Of a stretch of DNA of 64,000 nt, positions 34,619 through 42,145 are shown in pieces (the first letter of the stretch is position 1; each line of letters opens with the position of its first letter). The translations under genes and the position numbers were made by a program. The DNA is from an uncultured Tateyamaria sp. (lineage in GTDB: Bacteria; Pseudomonadota; Alphaproteobacteria; Rhodobacterales; Rhodobacteraceae): positions 1 to 64,000 of the forward strand of contig NZ_CANNGP010000010.1 in NCBI RefSeq assembly GCF_947504105.1, given 5' to 3'. The notes under the pieces were generated by a model. It saw nothing but the letters and a program-made list of their open reading frames with translations. It made no database searches and was not told the DNA's origin.

Positions 34619-35700
34619 GTGGACGCACGCAGGTGGCGCACATCATCCAGTGCGCGGCTCCAGAGCCATGCAACCTTGCTGTCCGCCGATGGCATCTTGA
34701 CTGTCTTTCGCTCAAGACTGGCGCCCGCAATCGGCTTGGCCGAATTTGGCTCGAACAACGTCTTTGCGTCACGCAGAATAAAGTCAGACCCCTGCGCCGC
34801 CGTATCATTTGGATCAAACGAAAACTTCAGCAGCTCTACGTCGGCGTTCTGTCCCAAGGCCGCGACGATACGACCGACATTGGTGCCGATCATGAAACCT
34901 GCTGCGCTGTCTATGGGATAGTGCACGCCTGCAACAGTACGGTTCACAGCGATCCGATGGCCCGTGGCATGGATCATGTCACGACGCTCGGCCAAGTGGC
35001 TGATGCCGGTACCGGCAGCTTCAAGCAATGCCACAAGCACGGTCGACACGGCAGCGGCCTGGGTCGCGTGACCGCTGGGCAGACTACCATGAGACGGTGT
35101 CGGGATCAGGGGCACCAATCGGCTATCCAATTCGTCAGGTCGGCGGCAGGCCAGTGCATGCTTGGCGGGCATCGAACACAGACCGGCAAGGTGCTGAACA
35201 AGCAGAAGCAGTTCCGTCAAATACTTTGAACGAGCGGCGGGCAAGGCAACAATGGGCGCAAAGAACTCGGTCACGCCGCCCGTTTGGCTTACGATCTCGG
35301 CTGCGCGGTCGCCCCGCTGATCCATGTAATAGCGGACCAGATTCACTTGCGTGCCCAATGTTTCTGCCGATGCGGGAACAATGCTGGCAAAGTCGGTGCC
35401 GGCCCAAGACAGCGCAACGCGCCCTGTGCCTGGTTCGGGGGTAAAGACTGACTTGAAGCCGTCCAGAAATTCCATGGTCAACAACATCGACCGGACATCC
35501 TGCCCGTAACGGTCCATATGATCCACCGCATTGGGGGTAAGCGTGCCTCCACCAAACGCAGGGAAGTCATCAGTGCCGGCCAGATGAACAACGGCCATTG
35601 TGCTGGCCTGAACCGCACCGCCCGCGGCGTAAACGCCCGCATGCCCAGCATGGCCGGCGTGACCAGCGTGGCAGGCGTGGAATGGACCAAATAATGACAT
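34615..35700 (-). CDS. PAP2/vanadium-haloperoxidase superfamily protein
   Basis: 361 residues. The three phosphate/vanadate-binding motifs are in order: KHALACRRP (Kx6RP, about 182-190), SLPSGHATQ (PSGH, about 208) and NRTVAGVHYPID (Rx3GxHxxxD, about 250). These serve either acid phosphatase or vanadium-dependent haloperoxidase chemistry. The N terminus is peculiar: HACHAGHAGHAGHAG, a run of His-Ala-Gly repeats. No signal peptide or membrane helices are clear, which favours a soluble enzyme. Coupled to the downstream subtilase. Confidence 0.8.
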   Translation of the reverse strand: MSLFGPFHACHAGHAGHAGHAGVYAAGGAVQASTMAVVHLAGTDDFPAFGGGTLTPNAVDHMDRYGQDVRSMLLTMEFLDGFKSVFTPEPGTGRVALSWAGTDFASIVPASAETLGTQVNLVRYYMDQRGDRAAEIVSQTGGVTEFFAPIVALPAARSKYLTELLLLVQHLAGLCSMPAKHALACRRPDELDSRLVPLIPTPSHGSLPSGHATQAAAVSTVLVALLEAAGTGISHLAERRDMIHATGHRIAVNRTVAGVHYPIDSAAGFMIGTNVGRIVAALGQNADVELLKFSFDPNDTAAQGSDFILRDAKTLFEPNSAKPIAGASLERKTVKMPSADSKVAWLWSRALDDVRHLRAST

Positions 35701-35738
35701 CTCTTTTTCCTCTTTTGGTTCAAATATATTTAATAAAA

Positions 35739-37379
35739 TCAGAAGCCTGCGGCCTTCAGAGCGGTAACCATACGATTACCCACTTCGTACTCGGCAGCAG
35801 GGTGGGACCTGCGGTATTCATCCAGATCGAAATACGGCAGTTGACGACGCAAACGTTCGCCAGTTTTTATCATCTGCTCCTGCTGGTCCAGATGATAATG
35901 AGCACATAATTTGGTGCGCAGGGTCGACACATGGCGCGCGTTCAGATCAAGCGACAAATCGGACAGCTCGACTGCCCGCGCATAGTCCCCCGCAGACACA
36001 TGTGCAAAAGCCGCAAAGGAATGGAAAAGATATCCCAGCGGATCGATGGGCGACAGCCGGTGCGCTTTCTCGACATATTCAACCGCCACATCGGAACTAT
36101 CGCGGAAAGCATGCATAACACCGCTGAACAACCAAGACATTGAATCGTTCGGGTTCACCTCGAGCGCCTTGCTGAACCGCTTTTCAGCCACACCCTGACT
36201 GTTGTTGAGGGCCGAGTGCACAACACCATCAACCGCAAGGCACAAAGAGTTGTCAGGATCAATGTCCAGCGCGCGCTGGGTGAGTTCAGAGGCCAGCAAC
36301 GCATCAGATTTCGGATCGGAACTCCACCCGTTCCAAATGGACATGATATACCAATCCCCCAACCACGCCAAAGGCTCGGCAGCATAAGGGGCTCGGGCAA
36401 CCGATTCTTCGATCAACTGGCGGGCTCGGGCAAAGCTGGACAGCTTCAACTCATGCATCATGCCGACACCGGCCAGAAGCAGACGGTGATCTTCAAGGTC
36501 AGCAATGTGGCGACCGCGCGCGTAACGCACGGTATCAGACGCAATCATGCGGCTTACGGCCGTGGTCAGTTCGGCAATCGCATCACTTTCTGATGACAGG
36601 AACTCTGTAATCGGCGCAGTAAAGGATCGTGTCCACAGAATGCGGCCGGTCGATGTGTCGATGAAGTCAGCATTCAGCGTCACGTTCATGTCCTGCGCGC
36701 GCAGCGACCCGGTCAGGCAATAGTGCGCGCCAAGTGTGTTATGCACCGCTTGAATGTCGATCTGTTGCTGGCTCAACTGACGGGCGGACATATGCGAAAT
36801 AACGGACATCAGGCTGGACTTCGAAAGGGATCGGCAGACCTCCTCCGCCACGAAATCCCCCATCACACTCAGACTGCGATCACCCGACATAAGCCGAAAC
36901 GGGACAACCGCGACCGTGGGCAGGATTGATGGCGGCGGCGGCTGGTGCGATGTGCTGAACAAGCCATAGATCTGGCTGGGGTTCTGGCGGATGTTCTGCA
37001 CCCACTCCTCAAACCCCTGCTCGCGAATATCCAACCCTTCAAGAAAGGTTGCACCGCCCGGACGACCCAGGAAGCGCACATTCTGAAGGTTCAGCGCCAG
37101 CTCTGAATGGGTCGTGGTAATGAAGTGTTCGAAATCCTCACCCAGATGCGCCTTGATATCGGACACAGCACGCCGCAAGCTTTGCCGCCCGCTGTCAAAA
37201 GTAGACATGCCCCACAACGTGTTCTGCAGAAAGCTGCGCGTACGGCGACCAAACGGCGCCGTCGCCAGCAAAGCGAATAGCGCTTTGTGCTTCGTTCCTG
37301 TGATCTCATACCCATCCGCGCCCGCTTTGCGGACGACACAAGGGCCGAACAGATTGATCTCAAGCATTTTTTTGCCCAC
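35739..37379 (-). CDS. Winged-helix/TolB-like/TPR transcriptional regulator
   Basis: 546 residues. Residues 1-100 resemble an OmpR/SARP-type winged-helix domain (LEINLFGPCVV...TGTKHKALFALLATAP...RQSLRRAVSDIK). Residues about 150-280 form a TolB-N-like or CyaA-associated domain (VAVVPFRLMSGDRSLSVMGDFVAEEV). The rest is helical TPR-like repeats. Proteins of this architecture are presumed one-component or signalling regulators. A GTG start at 37379 is used; an ATG four codons on is equally possible. It lies upstream of, and on the same strand as, the PAP2-subtilase pair, which it may control. Confidence 0.7.
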   Translation of the reverse strand: MGKKMLEINLFGPCVVRKAGADGYEITGTKHKALFALLATAPFGRRTRSFLQNTLWGMSTFDSGRQSLRRAVSDIKAHLGEDFEHFITTTHSELALNLQNVRFLGRPGGATFLEGLDIREQGFEEWVQNIRQNPSQIYGLFSTSHQPPPPSILPTVAVVPFRLMSGDRSLSVMGDFVAEEVCRSLSKSSLMSVISHMSARQLSQQQIDIQAVHNTLGAHYCLTGSLRAQDMNVTLNADFIDTSTGRILWTRSFTAPITEFLSSESDAIAELTTAVSRMIASDTVRYARGRHIADLEDHRLLLAGVGMMHELKLSSFARARQLIEESVARAPYAAEPLAWLGDWYIMSIWNGWSSDPKSDALLASELTQRALDIDPDNSLCLAVDGVVHSALNNSQGVAEKRFSKALEVNPNDSMSWLFSGVMHAFRDSSDVAVEYVEKAHRLSPIDPLGYLFHSFAAFAHVSAGDYARAVELSDLSLDLNARHVSTLRTKLCAHYHLDQQEQMIKTGERLRRQLPYFDLDEYRRSHPAAEYEVGNRMVTALKAAGF

Positions 37380-37537
37380 GGAGACTTCCCCAGCACCACA
37401 GGTTTACCTTAACGGAACTCAAATAGCCGAAAAAGCGACTTCACGCTTTATTCACACGCCTGACGACCCCAAACCTGACATATTCGCATCAGAACGACGA
37501 TCTGCACCGGCAGAACACAACGTATGAGAGAAATGCG

Positions 37538-37747
37538 ATGACAGTCACACCCAAATTCCTGCCAGAGTCGGTTACTGACTACGAACCTCTGACGGCGCGC
37601 GACGTCATCGACTTCCATATCCGCTGGGATGAATTTCGGCCGGTGGCCAAGTCGATCCATGGCATGCCGGACCTGTCCCAAGACCAGGCCGAAACACTTT
37701 ACTGGCTGATTGAACTGTCGGATCGCGTACACAAGGACGACCTGTAA
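37538..37747 (+). CDS. Small hypothetical protein (69 aa)
   Basis: Soluble, acidic; MTVTPKFLPESV to LIELSDRVHKDDL. No recognised domain or membrane segment. Divergent from the TPR regulator across about 160 bases, so the two may share a promoter region. Regular codon bias supports it as a real gene. Function unknown. Confidence 0.6.
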   Translation: MTVTPKFLPESVTDYEPLTARDVIDFHIRWDEFRPVAKSIHGMPDLSQDQAETLYWLIELSDRVHKDDL

Positions 37748-37877
37748 CCGCCGCACGTGCTGTTTTGCGCGCCCGCGGTGGATGAACGACAAATCTGTTT
37801 CTTTAAGGCTATTACACCCGATCAAGCCGCGGCGGCGCCTCAGATCTTGTCGGTATTAACGATTACAACACAGTTTC

Positions 37878-37956
37878 GGGCCACATTTCACATGTGGCCC
37901 GGGATGGCCGGAATCCACCTGCGTATCTTATAGGTGGAAGCGTAAAGTATCCGGCC
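37878..37956. other. Structured intergenic segment with nested and competing hairpins
   Basis: Perfect hairpin GGGCCACAT-TTCAC-ATGTGGCCC (37878-37900), then a nested stem GGCCGGA (37906-37912)/TCCGGCC (37950-37956) enclosing CCACCT (37915-37920)/AGGTGG (37932-37937). GGCCACAT recurs at 37953-37960 and could compete for ATGTGGCC. No strong T-run. It lies between the 69-residue gene and the convergent photolyase stop. Possibly a terminator or small RNA. Confidence 0.45.
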
Positions 37957-37998
37957 ACATATGTGATCCTGACCGCACAGCACCCGGTCAATGAGGAT

Positions 37999-39528
37999 TC
38001 AAACCACTTCGCCCGCCGACATTCTATCCAGAAATTCGTCGGCCTCGCGCAACACTGTCTCGCGCCGATCTTCGTCCATGCGGTCCCAGGTCCTGTACAT
38101 GTTGCCCATGCGCGCGTTGTTCGAAAACTGCGCCCGATGCCGATCCAGGAAATGCCAGTAAAGCAGGTTGAACGGGCACGCCTCGTTTCCCGTCTTGGCA
38201 CTGACCTTGTAATGGCACCCTTTGCAATAGTCCGACATCCGATTGATGTAGGCCCCCGACGACACATACGGCTTGGACGCGATCACACCGCCATCGGCAA
38301 AAAGCGACATGCCAACCACATTCGGCGCCTCGACCCATTCGAACGCATCGGCATAAACCGCCAGATACCATTCCGACACCTCCGCCGGATCCAGCCCTGC
38401 CAACAGCGCAAAGTTCCCCGTCACCATCAGCCGCTGGATATGGTGGGCATAAGCCTCGGCCCCCGTCTGCTCCACCGCCTTCGACACGCAGCGCATCCGC
38501 GTCTCAGCGCCCCAATAGAAGTCGGGCAACTTGCGCTGATGGTTCAGCCCATTGCGGCGCGGATAATCCGGCCCCTCCAGAAAATAGATGCCGCGCACAT
38601 ATTCGCGCCACCCGATGATCTGGCGAATGAACCCTTCGGCCGCGTTGATCGGCGCATCACCGTCCCTCCACGCCTGTTCAACTGCATGACAGACCTCCAG
38701 CGGGTCCAGCAGGCCAATGTTGATATAAAGCCCCACCACAGCGTGATAGAGGAACCGATTGTCCGCCAGCATCGCGTCTTGGAAATCGCCAAACCTGGGC
38801 AAGGCATGCTGGACGAAATGGGTCAGCGCCTGATGCGCCTGCTCGTGATCCGTCGCAAACCAGAACGGGCGAAGATCGCCAAAGTGGTTGCCAAAGCGGC
38901 GCTCGACCAGTTCCAACACCTCTTCGACCACCGGGTCGGGCCAGAACTGCATCGGTCCGCCAAAATCCACATCATCCGGCGCGGGCTTGCGATTGTCATG
39001 ATCGTAATTCCACTTGTCCCCGGCAGGCTTACCACCCTCCATCAAGAGGCCAGTCTTGCGCCGCATCTCGCGGTAGAAATACTCCATCCGCAGCGCCTTG
39101 CGCCCCTCGGCCCAATCCTCGAACTCCTTGTGAGACGCGATGAACCGATCATCCTCCAGCAATGTCACCTTCAGCGGACAGCCCTCAAGCGCTGCAATTA
39201 ACCGATACTCCCCGGGCCGTATCGCAATGACCTCGGACGCACCGAACTGCTCGGCCCGGCGCAATAGCTCTCCGCAAATCGACTGGCTGTTCCCGGTGTC
39301 GTCCAACTCGGAATAGGCAACGGTCCACCCATCCCCCCGCAACCGCGCCGCAAACTTGCGCATGGCGGCCAGGATCAACGCAATCTTCTTGGGGTGATGA
39401 GGAACATAAGACCCCTCCTCCGCCACCTCGGCCATCACGACAACATCGCTGGACTTATCTGCCGCCTTCAACGCCGCCACGCCCTCGGTCAGCTGATCAC
39501 CCAGAACCAAAATCAACCGACTCACCAC
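37999..39528 (-). CDS. Iron-sulfur bacterial cryptochrome/photolyase (FeS-BCP, PhrB-like)
   Basis: 509 residues. N-terminal Rossmann-like antenna domain (RLILVLGDQLTEGV) and a long helical FAD domain. Four cysteines expected to bind a [4Fe-4S] cluster are present: MRCVSK, then CKGC and ACPFN in the C-terminal third. This family includes PhrB, a (6-4) photolyase using FAD and a lumazine antenna. The GTG start overlaps the SDR stop by 7 bases; a second GTG one codon on gives a GTGA overlap. Likely repairs UV lesions or senses blue light. Confidence 0.9.
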   Translation of the reverse strand: MVSRLILVLGDQLTEGVAALKAADKSSDVVVMAEVAEEGSYVPHHPKKIALILAAMRKFAARLRGDGWTVAYSELDDTGNSQSICGELLRRAEQFGASEVIAIRPGEYRLIAALEGCPLKVTLLEDDRFIASHKEFEDWAEGRKALRMEYFYREMRRKTGLLMEGGKPAGDKWNYDHDNRKPAPDDVDFGGPMQFWPDPVVEEVLELVERRFGNHFGDLRPFWFATDHEQAHQALTHFVQHALPRFGDFQDAMLADNRFLYHAVVGLYINIGLLDPLEVCHAVEQAWRDGDAPINAAEGFIRQIIGWREYVRGIYFLEGPDYPRRNGLNHQRKLPDFYWGAETRMRCVSKAVEQTGAEAYAHHIQRLMVTGNFALLAGLDPAEVSEWYLAVYADAFEWVEAPNVVGMSLFADGGVIASKPYVSSGAYINRMSDYCKGCHYKVSAKTGNEACPFNLLYWHFLDRHRAQFSNNARMGNMYRTWDRMDEDRRETVLREADEFLDRMSAGEVV

Positions 39529-40184
39529 GGCACCTCCGCACCCGAATAGTCAAAGAATTTGCCGGTCTGCCCAGGCCCCAACGCGTCCATGACGGCAATC
39601 AACTCCGCCGCTGCCTGCGCAGGCTCCACCGCAGGATGTCGCCCTAGATACTTCTCGGTAAAGGCCGTCGCCACAGTCCCCGGATGCAGCGCCACAACTG
39701 CCGCCCGCTTATGCGTCCGCGCCAGCTCAATCGATGCCGTGCGGACCACTTGGTTCACCGCAGCCTTGGCCGCCCGATAACTGATCCAGCCACCAATCTT
39801 GTTGTCCCCAATCGATCCCACGCGGGCGGACAACACAGCCACAAGCCCCGGCGCATCCCGGTCCAAAAGACTATGGGCATGAGACAGAACAAGCGCAGGG
39901 CCCACAGCATTCAGCGCGAACTGGTCCAGCATGGCCTGCGCGCTCAATCCCTTGATTGTCTTCTCTGGCGCAGCCGCGCCAATTTCCAACGCGCCAGTGG
40001 CAACAACCACCCGATCATAGGGGCCCTTGCCGGACAGATGCGCCGCTACCGCGCCTTGATCCGTCACATCAAAACCATCCTCTGACCGCGAGAGCCGATG
40101 CACATCCGCCCCACGCGCCTCGAACCCATCCGCCAAAGCGGCGCCGATGCCGCCAGACGCACCCAATATCAAAACCTTGTCCAT
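39522..40184 (-). CDS. Short-chain dehydrogenase/reductase (SDR family)
   Basis: 220 residues from the ATG at 40184. VLILGASGGIGAAL is the Rossmann GxxxGxG, with later SARVGSIGDNKIGGWISYRAAKAAVNQ (catalytic Ser and YxxxK). Resembles CsgA/C-factor-like SDRs. Overlaps the photolyase start, an arrangement I associate with Roseobacter genomes. Substrate unknown. A dispersed repeat lies about 40 bases upstream. Confidence 0.85.
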   Translation of the reverse strand: MDKVLILGASGGIGAALADGFEARGADVHRLSRSEDGFDVTDQGAVAAHLSGKGPYDRVVVATGALEIGAAAPEKTIKGLSAQAMLDQFALNAVGPALVLSHAHSLLDRDAPGLVAVLSARVGSIGDNKIGGWISYRAAKAAVNQVVRTASIELARTHKRAAVVALHPGTVATAFTEKYLGRHPAVEPAQAAAELIAVMDALGPGQTGKFFDYSGAEVPW

Positions 40185-40220
40185 GGAAGCACGAGCTAGC
40201 AGCCAAACCCGATCCATCAA

Positions 40221-40253
40221 CTTCATCTTGCCAAATAAACTCCCCCCGGAGGG
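40221..40253. repeat. Dispersed intergenic repeat, copy 3
   Basis: CTTCATCTTGCCAAATAAAC followed by TCCCCCCGGAGGG, upstream of the SDR gene. The CTTCaTCTTGCCAAATAAAC part recurs at 56781-56802 and, inverted with variation, at 58131-58153. Confidence 0.6.
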
Positions 40254-40323
40254 TCGGGCAGCAATAGATCCTATCCGGAAATCCCTACTTCCCATTCACC
40301 AAAAGCGCGGTATAACTAGCGCC

Positions 40324-40404
40324 ATGTCACATGCTACGCATATCCCGACTGCACGCCGTTCCGGCGCGTCGCTGCGTGGCCTCCTGCTCCTAATCCGCCT
40401 CTGA
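40324..40404 (+). CDS. leuL: leuA leader peptide, Leu-rich (26 aa)
   Basis: MSHATHIPTARRSGASLRG followed by LLLLIRL and TGA: five Leu codons and one Ile in the last seven. It ends 74 bases before leuA. Leu codon runs in a short peptide ahead of 2-isopropylmalate synthase are the hallmark of attenuation by ribosome stalling on charged tRNA-Leu supply. The stop codon lies inside the first of two mutually exclusive hairpins. Confidence 0.8.
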   Translation: MSHATHIPTARRSGASLRGLLLLIRL

Positions 40405-40447
40405 GCGTGCCCAACGGCGCGACCGCTCAGAGGATGCCTCTCGCGCC
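40398..40447 (+). promoter_or_regulatory. Attenuator-like competing hairpins upstream of leuA
   Basis: CCTCTGAGCG (40398-40407, containing the leader stop) pairs perfectly with CGCTCAGAGG (40424-40433). Alternatively GGCGCG (40416-40421) pairs with CGCGCC (40442-40447) around AGAGG (40429-40433)/CCTCT (40437-40441). AGAGG is shared, so only one structure can form. Which one blocks leuA is not evident, since no long T-run follows; control may be at translation or by a weak terminator. Confidence 0.7.
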
Positions 40448-40477
40448 AAGGCTTTAGGACAGAAAAAGAGAATTCAA

Positions 40478-42049
40478 ATGACCCAAGACAAGACATCTCA
40501 GGATCGCGTTGTCATCTTTGACACAACCCTCCGCGACGGCGAACAATCCCCCGGCGCAACCATGACCCATGCCGAAAAGCTGGAGATTGCTGGCCTGCTC
40601 GACGAGATGGGCGTCGACATCATCGAGGCTGGATTTCCCATCGCATCCGAAGGCGACTTCAACGCGGTGAGCGAGATCGCGAAAAACGCTCAAAACTCGG
40701 TCATCTGCGGCCTTGCGCGCGCCCAGATCGGGGATATCGATCGCTGTTGGGAGGCGGTGAAACACGCCACGCAGCCCCGCATCCACACCTTTATCGGCAC
40801 GTCGCCGCTGCACCGTGCCATTCCGAACCTGACGCAGGACGAAATGGCCGAACGGATCGAACAGACGGTCACCCACGCCCGCAACCTCTGCGACAACGTG
40901 CAATGGTCGCCCATGGACGCCACGCGGACCGAACTCGACTACCTCTACCGCGTGGTCGAAATCGCGATCAAAGCGGGCGCGACCACGATCAACATCCCCG
41001 ACACGGTCGGATACACCGCTCCGCGCGAAAGCGCTGACCTGATCCGCAAGCTGATAGAAAACGTGCCCGGTGCTGACGAGATCACCTTCGCCACCCACTG
41101 CCACAACGATCTGGGCATGGCGACAGCGAACAGCCTCGCAGCCGTCGAAGCAGGCGCACGCCAGATCGAATGCACGATCAACGGTCTTGGCGAACGTGCA
41201 GGCAACACCGCGCTGGAAGAGGTCGTGATGGCCCTCAAGGTCCGCAATGATATCATGCCGTTCCAGACGGGTATCGACTCGACCAAGATCATGAACATTT
41301 CCCGCCGCGTCGCGGCTGTGTCCGGCTTCCCCGTCCAGTTCAACAAGGCTATCGTCGGCAAGAACGCCTTTGCCCATGAATCCGGCATCCACCAGGATGG
41401 CATGCTCAAAAACGCCGAAACGTTCGAGATCATGCGCCCCGAGGACGTAGGCCTGAGCGAGACCAACCTCGTCATGGGCAAGCACTCGGGCCGCGCGGCG
41501 CTGCGCGACAAGCTCGAACAACTGGGCTTCGAGGTGGGCGACAACCAGCTCAAGGACGTCTTTGTCCGGTTCAAGGCGCTCGCCGACCGCAAGAAAGAAA
41601 TCTTCGACGACGACCTGATCGCGCTCATGCGCACGTCCTCCGACCCCGAAGACGAACGGCTGAAGATCGAAAAGCTGGCCGTGCGCTGCGGCACCGAAGG
41701 GCCGCAGGTGGCCGATCTGGTGATGAAGATCGACGGCGAGCGGCACATGACCACCCAAACCGGCGATGGCCCGGTCGATGCGACCTTCAACGCCGTCAAA
41801 GCGCTGTTCCCACACGAGGCAAAGCTGCAGCTTTATCAGGTCCACGCCGTGACCGAGGGCACGGATGCGCAAGCCACGGTGTCGGTCCGGATGGAAGAAG
41901 CGGGGCGCATCGTGACCGGCCAGTCAGCAGACACCGACACGGTTGTGGCCTCGGCCAAGGCCTATGTCCACGCGCTCAACCGCCTGCTGGTCCGGCGCGA
42001 AAAGGCGGGCACGGACAAGGCCGAGATCAGCTACAAAGACGTGAGCTGA
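40478..42049 (+). CDS. leuA: 2-isopropylmalate synthase
   Basis: 523 residues, full-length bacterial LeuA. Condenses acetyl-CoA with 2-oxoisovalerate in the first committed step of leucine synthesis. IFDTTLRDGEQSPG carries the metal-binding Asp and catalytic Arg, THCHNDLGMA the HxH metal ligands, and GxGERAGN the substrate loop; the C-terminal 130 residues form the LeuA allosteric domain that binds leucine. Preceded by a Leu-rich leader peptide and hairpins. Two GGCGG hairpin repeats follow the stop. Confidence 0.96.
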   Translation: MTQDKTSQDRVVIFDTTLRDGEQSPGATMTHAEKLEIAGLLDEMGVDIIEAGFPIASEGDFNAVSEIAKNAQNSVICGLARAQIGDIDRCWEAVKHATQPRIHTFIGTSPLHRAIPNLTQDEMAERIEQTVTHARNLCDNVQWSPMDATRTELDYLYRVVEIAIKAGATTINIPDTVGYTAPRESADLIRKLIENVPGADEITFATHCHNDLGMATANSLAAVEAGARQIECTINGLGERAGNTALEEVVMALKVRNDIMPFQTGIDSTKIMNISRRVAAVSGFPVQFNKAIVGKNAFAHESGIHQDGMLKNAETFEIMRPEDVGLSETNLVMGKHSGRAALRDKLEQLGFEVGDNQLKDVFVRFKALADRKKEIFDDDLIALMRTSSDPEDERLKIEKLAVRCGTEGPQVADLVMKIDGERHMTTQTGDGPVDATFNAVKALFPHEAKLQLYQVHAVTEGTDAQATVSVRMEEAGRIVTGQSADTDTVVASAKAYVHALNRLLVRREKAGTDKAEISYKDVS

Positions 42050-42054
42050 ACAGA

Positions 42055-42073
42055 GGCGGGCGACACGCTCGCC
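42055..42073. repeat. GGCGG-hairpin-TTACA repeat, copy C
   Basis: GGCGGGCG-ACA-CGCTCGCC (one G-T pair) followed by TTACAATCTC, 5 bases after the leuA stop. Same design as copies A and B at 26.4 kb; probable leuA terminator. Confidence 0.65.
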
Positions 42074-42099
42074 TTACAATCTCTTCATTGCAAAAAGCC

Positions 42100-42126
42100 G
42101 TCAGGCGGACGTATCGTCCGCCTGAC
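42100..42126. repeat. GGCGG-hairpin repeat, copy D
   Basis: GTCAGGCGGAC-GTATC-GTCCGCCTGAC, an 11-base perfect stem, between copy C and the FAD monooxygenase. Its core GGCGGACG-TAT-CGTCCGCC matches the repeat family, but TGACT replaces TTACA. Confidence 0.65.
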
Positions 42127-42145
42127 TTGGGACTATACTGCCCTC

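Noticed and set aside
37894-39201. 435-residue open frame on the + strand opposite the photolyase gene
   Set aside because: It is antisense to an unambiguous FeS photolyase; high GC keeps opposite frames open. No domain or plausible start context.
40454-41872. 472-residue open frame opposite leuA
   Set aside because: The + strand encodes a clear 2-isopropylmalate synthase; the reverse frame has no motifs and is a third-position GC artefact.
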